This document shows, piece after piece, positions 60,477-64,000 of a DNA stretch of 64,000 nt. The translations under genes were made by a program, and so were the position numbers. Where the stretch lies: NCBI GenBank assembly GCA_029257335.1, contig JARIBV010000068.1, forward strand, positions 1 through 64,000. The letters are read 5' to 3'. The DNA is from Faecousia sp. (GTDB lineage: Bacteria; Bacillota; Clostridia; Oscillospirales; Oscillospiraceae). The notes below the pieces were generated by a model that was not told the DNA's origin, searched no databases, and saw only the letters and a list, made by a program, of their open reading frames with translations. The stretch's first letter is position 1. The number at the start of each line of letters is the position of its first letter.

Positions 60477-61166
60477 CTATAGATCCAGCACTGCGCTCTG
60501 CTCCGGGGCTACCTGATGCAATCGGACGGCAATGGCCTCCATACGGCTGTCCGTCTGCGCAATAATATCGGCACACTGAGACAGCTCCTGCACGATTCCT
60601 GCCGGAATCTCTTCTGCATCTGTCTTATAGTGGATTTCATGCTCCAAGCTGGCCCAAAAATCCATGGCTATGGTGCGAATCTGGATCTCCACTCGGACCA
60701 TTTGCCGGGAGTCTGACAGATATACTGGCACCTCAACCACCAAATGCAGGCTTCTATAACCGTTTGGCTTCGGATTTTTAATATAGTCCTTCTCCTGGTA
60801 CAGCCGGATATCTGCCTGAGACAGCAGCATATCCCGAACGGAATAAATATCGGAGATATAAGGGCAAATCACCCGGACCCCTGCCACATCGTTAAGGTTG
60901 TCCACAATGGAGTCGATGGATAACGCAATGCCTCTGCGAGACAGCTTTTGTGCAATGCTTTTCGGGGTTTTGAGCCGTGATTTCACTGTTTCGATGGGGG
61001 TACGCATTCCACGGACCCGGTGCTCTCGGTTCAAAATATCCAGTTTGGTGGTAATTTGCTTGATGCCCCCTTCATAGAGCAGCATGAGCTGCTGATATCG
61101 GGCAGCAAAATGAATCAGTTCCTCCTGCCCAAGGGAGGTCATCGCATTGGCGGAAGATTCCTGCAT
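60477..61166 (-). CDS. Small alarmone (p)ppGpp synthetase
   Basis: A 229-residue RelA/SpoT synthetase-domain protein of the RelQ/YjbM type, which makes (p)ppGpp without a hydrolase or regulatory domains. The conserved ITTKLDILN, PKSIAQKL, DVAGVRVIC, KPNGYRSLHL and EIQIRT segments are present. It helps to set nucleotide and stress responses. Confidence 0.94.
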   Translation of the reverse strand: MQESSANAMTSLGQEELIHFAARYQQLMLLYEGGIKQITTKLDILNREHRVRGMRTPIETVKSRLKTPKSIAQKLSRRGIALSIDSIVDNLNDVAGVRVICPYISDIYSVRDMLLSQADIRLYQEKDYIKNPKPNGYRSLHLVVEVPVYLSDSRQMVRVEIQIRTIAMDFWASLEHEIHYKTDAEEIPAGIVQELSQCADIIAQTDSRMEAIAVRLHQVAPEQSAVLDL

Positions 61167-61280
61167 GGTCCCACCCCTTTCTCTGTTTTGTTTATTTTAC
61201 CAAATTATTGTATATTAGTTGTAACAAAAGGGTTAATTTTTCTGAAATCGGGATTCTGCCCGCCTTTCTTGGGGAAACTA

Positions 61281-61308
61281 TTGCAAAAATGACCGTTTGT
61301 GTTATAAT
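61281..61308 (+). promoter_or_regulatory. Promoter of the HIT gene
   Basis: TTGCAA (61281-61286), 16-bp spacer, TATAAT (61303-61308). Confidence 0.65.
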
Positions 61309-61348
61309 ATTGGCAGTCACTATCCATTTAATACGGGAGGAATCATCT

Positions 61349-61684
61349 ATGTCTGATTGTCTTTTCTGCAAGATTGTCTCCGGCGACATCCCCTCCCAGA
61401 AGGTTTATGAGGACGAGACCGTCCTGGCCTTCCGGGATATCAACCCCCAGGCCCCGGTCCACATCCTGGTCATCCCAAAAACGCATATTGACAGTGCCGC
61501 TGCCATCACCGCCGAAAATTCCGGCGTGGTGGCCCACTGCTTTGAAGTCATCGCCCAGCTGGGCAAGGATTTGGCCGGCGGCTTCCGTGTGGTCAGCAAC
61601 TGCGGCCCTGACGCCGGTCAGACCGTGCCCCACCTGCATTTCCACATTCTGGGCGGCCGCCCCCTGGCCATGGAAATGGCCTGA
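61349..61684 (+). CDS. HIT family hydrolase
   Basis: A 111-residue HINT-like protein with the histidine triad HLHFHI at the C-terminus. It hydrolyses nucleoside phosphoramidates or adenylated compounds. The ATG follows GGGAGG at 9 bp. It lies 17 bp upstream of the CofE-like gene. Confidence 0.94.
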   Translation: MSDCLFCKIVSGDIPSQKVYEDETVLAFRDINPQAPVHILVIPKTHIDSAAAITAENSGVVAHCFEVIAQLGKDLAGGFRVVSNCGPDAGQTVPHLHFHILGGRPLAMEMA

Positions 61685-61701
61685 GCAAGAAAGGAGTATC
61701 T

Positions 61702-62406
61702 ATGGCAGAATTACGGCCCAATGAGGGCAAAAAAGGAATGATTGAGGTAGATGGCGTGCAGTATCTGCGCCTGCCCATCACCACCCATCTCATTACCAAG
61801 GATGATAACATCTGCGATGTCGCAGAAAAGTACGGCAAGCCCCAGCTGCAGCCCGGTGATGTGCTTTTTATTTCTGAGAAGATCGTGGCCTGCACCCAGG
61901 ACCGCGCCATTCCTCTGGAGGACATCAAGCCCCGGAAGCTGGCCTACACTCTGAGCAAGTATGTGACCAAAACGCCCCACGGCATCGGGTTGGGTATGCC
62001 TGAAACCATGGAGTGTGCCCTGCAGGAATGCGGCGTTCTGCGCATCCTCTTCGCAGCCGCCGTATCCGTCATCGGCAAGAAGCTCTTTAAGAAGAAGGGC
62101 TGGTTCTACTCTGTAGCAGGCTATAAGGCACGCTCTATCGACGGCCCCTGCCACAACACCATTCCTCCTTATAACCACTATGTGGTTCTGGGTCCCGTGA
62201 AGCCCGACAAGGTTGCTGCCGAAATCAAAGAACGCATCGGCTTTGATACCTGCATCGTGGACATTAACGACCTGGAAGGCCAGATTCTGGGCACCTCCTC
62301 CAAGGCTCTGGACAAGCATCTCTATGCCCGGATCCTGAAGGACAACCCCCTGGGCCAGGATGACCAGCAGACCCCCATGGGCATCATCCGCAAAGTGACC
62401 GTCTAA
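61702..62406 (+). CDS. CofE-like (F420-0:gamma-glutamyl ligase family) protein
   Basis: A 234-residue protein of the F420_ligase superfamily, recognised by LPITTHLITKDD, the LQPGDVLFISEKIVA segment and a C-terminal DINDLEGQILG segment. The family adds glutamates to F420-0 in methanogens. Clostridia without F420 have such stand-alone copies, and their role is unknown; a different acid-amine ligase reaction is possible. It follows the HIT gene in an operon. Confidence 0.8.
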   Translation: MAELRPNEGKKGMIEVDGVQYLRLPITTHLITKDDNICDVAEKYGKPQLQPGDVLFISEKIVACTQDRAIPLEDIKPRKLAYTLSKYVTKTPHGIGLGMPETMECALQECGVLRILFAAAVSVIGKKLFKKKGWFYSVAGYKARSIDGPCHNTIPPYNHYVVLGPVKPDKVAAEIKERIGFDTCIVDINDLEGQILGTSSKALDKHLYARILKDNPLGQDDQQTPMGIIRKVTV

Positions 62407-62412
62407 CTTCTA

Positions 62413-62465
62413 AATCCCCCGTCTCTGTGACCCGGCACCGAACCGCGCACAGGGCGGGGATTTTT
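62413..62465 (+). terminator. Terminator after the CofE-like gene
   Basis: A stem with outer arms AATCCCC/GGGGATT and a large loop that holds further pairs, followed by TTTTT. It precedes the AGGAGG of the next gene by about 10 bp. Confidence 0.65.
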
Positions 62466-62489
62466 CATTCTTTGAAGGAGGAGTTCCCT

Positions 62490-63059
62490 ATGAAAATTTT
62501 GTTTACCGGCTTTATGCCCTTTAACGGAGGGCCTACCAATCCATCCTATGACTGTCTGAAAAATATGCCCCAAACCATAGACGGCGCCACCATTGTCACC
62601 GCTGAGCTCCCCGTAGTATTCCAGGCTGCTCCCCAGGCTTTGCGGGCCCTTCTGGAGACCCATCAGCCCGACTGCGTGGTGTGCCTGGGGCTGGCTGCTG
62701 ACCGGAAGAAAATCACGCCGGAAAAGGTGGGAATCAACTTCGCCCATGCCAGAATCCCCGACAACGCCGGCTTCCGGCCCGTGCACCAGACTCTGATTCC
62801 CGGAGGGCCTGACGCCTATTTTTCCACCTTGCCTGTGGAAAAGATTTTAAAGGCGCTGGACCAGGCGCAGATTCCTGCCGACTTGTCCCTGAGCGCAGGA
62901 AGCTATGTCTGCAACTGCATTCTCTACCATCTTCTGAGCTGGGCCACTCCCAGAACAATTCCTGCCGGCTTCATTCATGTCCCCCCCGAGACAGAAATGC
63001 CTCTGGAGCAGGTGACTCAGGCCATGATTCAGGTGGCAAAGGTCCTGGCTGCCCGGTAA
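62490..63059 (+). CDS. pcp: Pyroglutamyl-peptidase I (C15)
   Basis: A 189-residue cysteine peptidase that removes N-terminal pyroglutamate. It has the KILFTGFMPF start, the SAGSYVCN segment with the catalytic Cys, and the IHVP segment with the catalytic His. The ATG at 62490 has GGAGGAG upstream. The length is slightly below the usual 200-215. Confidence 0.92.
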   Translation: MKILFTGFMPFNGGPTNPSYDCLKNMPQTIDGATIVTAELPVVFQAAPQALRALLETHQPDCVVCLGLAADRKKITPEKVGINFAHARIPDNAGFRPVHQTLIPGGPDAYFSTLPVEKILKALDQAQIPADLSLSAGSYVCNCILYHLLSWATPRTIPAGFIHVPPETEMPLEQVTQAMIQVAKVLAAR

Positions 63060-63082
63060 AGCACCACCGCTTCGTGTATACA

Positions 63083-63122
63083 GGAGCTGCCCGTTTCACT
63101 TGCGGCAGCTCCTTTTCTTTTT
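63083..63122 (+). terminator. Terminator after pcp
   Basis: A 9-bp stem (63083-63091 with 63104-63112) followed by TTTTCTTTTT. Confidence 0.88.
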
Positions 63123-63139
63123 TGAAAACATTCGCTGAC

Positions 63140-63173
63140 AAAAAGGAAGCTGCCGCATTACGCAACAGCTTCC
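63140..63173 (-). terminator. Terminator after prfC
   Basis: An 8-bp stem (63145-63152 with 63166-63173) followed on the minus strand by TTTTT. Confidence 0.8.
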
Positions 63174-63178
63174 AATGA

Positions 63179-64000
63179 TTATTCTTCTCCTTGTTCCACT
63201 GTGATTTCAGACAGTTCCAGGCCGGGATTGCGGCGGCAGGTGAAGTCAATGGCCCAATAGCTGGTAAAGACCAGCAGACTTCTGCCACGATAATCCTCCA
63301 ACAGCTCTGCATCGGAGCCCAGGTTCAAATCCTGGAGGTCTCCCGGGTAGCTGTCGATGAGCCTCAGTTCTTCATAGGGCAGATACTCCATCCGCAGATC
63401 CACACCGTATTCGTTCTTCATACGATACTGGAACACTTCAAACTGCAAAACGCCCACCACGCCTACAATAACTTCTTCCATACCGGAATTGGGCACCTTA
63501 AAAATCTGAATGGCACCTTCCTGCGCAATCTGCTCGGTTCCCTTCACAAACTGCTTGCGCTTCATGGAATCCTTCGCAGAAACCCGGGCGAAATGCTCCG
63601 GCGCAAAGGTGGGAATCCCCGCAAACTTGAACTTTTTGCCGGGTGCGGTAACCGTATCGCCAATGGAGAAAATGCCGGGGTCAAAGACACCAATAATATC
63701 TCCCGCATAGGCCTCTTCCACGATTTCACGCTCCGCAGCCATCATCTGCTGCGGCTGGCTCAGACGCATCTTTCTGCCCCCCTGAACATGGTACACTTCC
63801 GCATCCCGCTCGTACTTGCCGGAGCAGATTCGCAGAAATGCCAACCGGTCCCGGTGTGCCTTATTCATGTTGGCCTGAATTTTAAAAACGAAAGCAGAGA
63901 AGCTGGGATCGAATGCGTCCACCACGCCGCAGTCCGCAGTCCGGGACAGCGGAGGCGGGGTCATCTTCAGGAATTCCTCCAAGAAAGGCTCTACGCCGAA
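63179..64000 (-). CDS. prfC: Peptide chain release factor 3, C-terminal part
   Basis: The 5' end lies beyond the window, so only about 273 residues are seen. They cover domains II and III of RF3, the translational GTPase that recycles RF1/RF2 after termination. The segments FSAFVFKIQANM, HRDRLAFLRICSG and VGVVGVLQFEVF are typical. The frame is open to the right edge. Confidence 0.94.
   Translation of the reverse strand, partial: FGVEPFLEEFLKMTPPPLSRTADCGVVDAFDPSFSAFVFKIQANMNKAHRDRLAFLRICSGKYERDAEVYHVQGGRKMRLSQPQQMMAAEREIVEEAYAGDIIGVFDPGIFSIGDTVTAPGKKFKFAGIPTFAPEHFARVSAKDSMKRKQFVKGTEQIAQEGAIQIFKVPNSGMEEVIVGVVGVLQFEVFQYRMKNEYGVDLRMEYLPYEELRLIDSYPGDLQDLNLGSDAELLEDYRGRSLLVFTSYWAIDFTCRRNPGLELSEITVEQGEE

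Noticed and set aside
61702..62406. Evidence for F420 biosynthesis
   Set aside because: One CofE-family gene alone does not support it, as such stand-alone copies occur in organisms without F420.

Overview
The window is low-to-mid GC chromosomal DNA of a Gram-positive, endospore-forming anaerobe of class Clostridia. The gene families and codon use fit the gut Oscillospirales best, but that placement is inference. The evidence is an rpsF-ssb-rpsR operon with a zinc-type S18, the sporulation protease spoIVB, AGGAGG ribosome binding sites, sigma-A promoters with 16-17 bp spacers, and two operons of the Wood-Ljungdahl (reductive acetyl-CoA) pathway. The organism is therefore probably able to make or split acetyl-CoA through CO dehydrogenase/acetyl-CoA synthase.

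Layout. (1) 0.3-8.8 kb, minus strand: the methyl-branch and corrinoid operon metF, CooC-type ATPase, acsD, an acsC-acsE gene fusion, a DUF3786 protein, the corrinoid-protein reductive activator (RACo/AcsV) and a second DUF3786 protein. (2) 8.9-17.9 kb: unlinked housekeeping genes (DegV, MutY, aldose epimerase, MATE, MgtE with a structured leader, DEAD-box helicase, DprA). (3) 18.3-23.3 kb, plus strand: acsA(cooS)-cooC-acsB behind a strong promoter and a hairpin-rich leader. (4) 23.5-31.8 kb: glutamate dehydrogenase, serA/serC, tmcAL, acetate kinase, peptidase T, and a YwqG-like protein. (5) 31.8-48.6 kb: MATE, rpsF operon with S6:S18-type leader, cysteine desulfurase, MnmE, NUDIX, a large SWIM-SNF2 helicase, a membrane-anchored CAT/E2-like acyltransferase, M28 peptidase, cardiolipin synthase, NYN-LOTUS protein and a Dph6-like ATPase. 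(6) 48.7-54.4 kb, minus strand: an AT-rich accessory region of small genes (GNAT, MerR-like, XRE, nucleotidyltransferase, GRAM-like, DUF6442-like). (7) 54.4-64 kb: spoIVB, DUF2461, folA-thyA, tRNA-Leu, methyltransferase, tRNA-Val, lipoprotein, small alarmone synthetase, HIT, CofE-like, pyroglutamyl peptidase and the C-terminal part of release factor 3.

How the genes work together. MetF makes methyl-tetrahydrofolate. The AcsE half of the fusion moves the methyl group to the corrinoid of AcsC/AcsD. RACo reactivates the corrinoid. AcsA reduces CO2 to CO, AcsB joins CO, methyl and CoA, and two CooC ATPases probably load nickel. Acetate kinase, a few kb away, can turn acetyl phosphate into acetate and ATP. 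The formate dehydrogenase, formyl-THF synthetase, FolD, hydrogenase and metV genes are not in this window.

The two most notable observations are these. First, AcsC (corrinoid/Fe-S large subunit) and AcsE (methyltransferase) are one 764-residue polypeptide, joined by an Ala/Glu-rich linker. Second, the accessory region downstream of spoIVB is an array in which four of the gene modules are each followed by a decayed copy of the spoIVB 3' end. Each copy starts at the codons just after the catalytic serine and is preceded by a shared ~35-bp core not present in spoIVB; three of the four also carry a hairpin. Similarity to the intact spoIVB falls with distance from it. This looks like a gene-cassette array built by repeated insertion at the spoIVB 3' end. 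No recombinase is present in the window.
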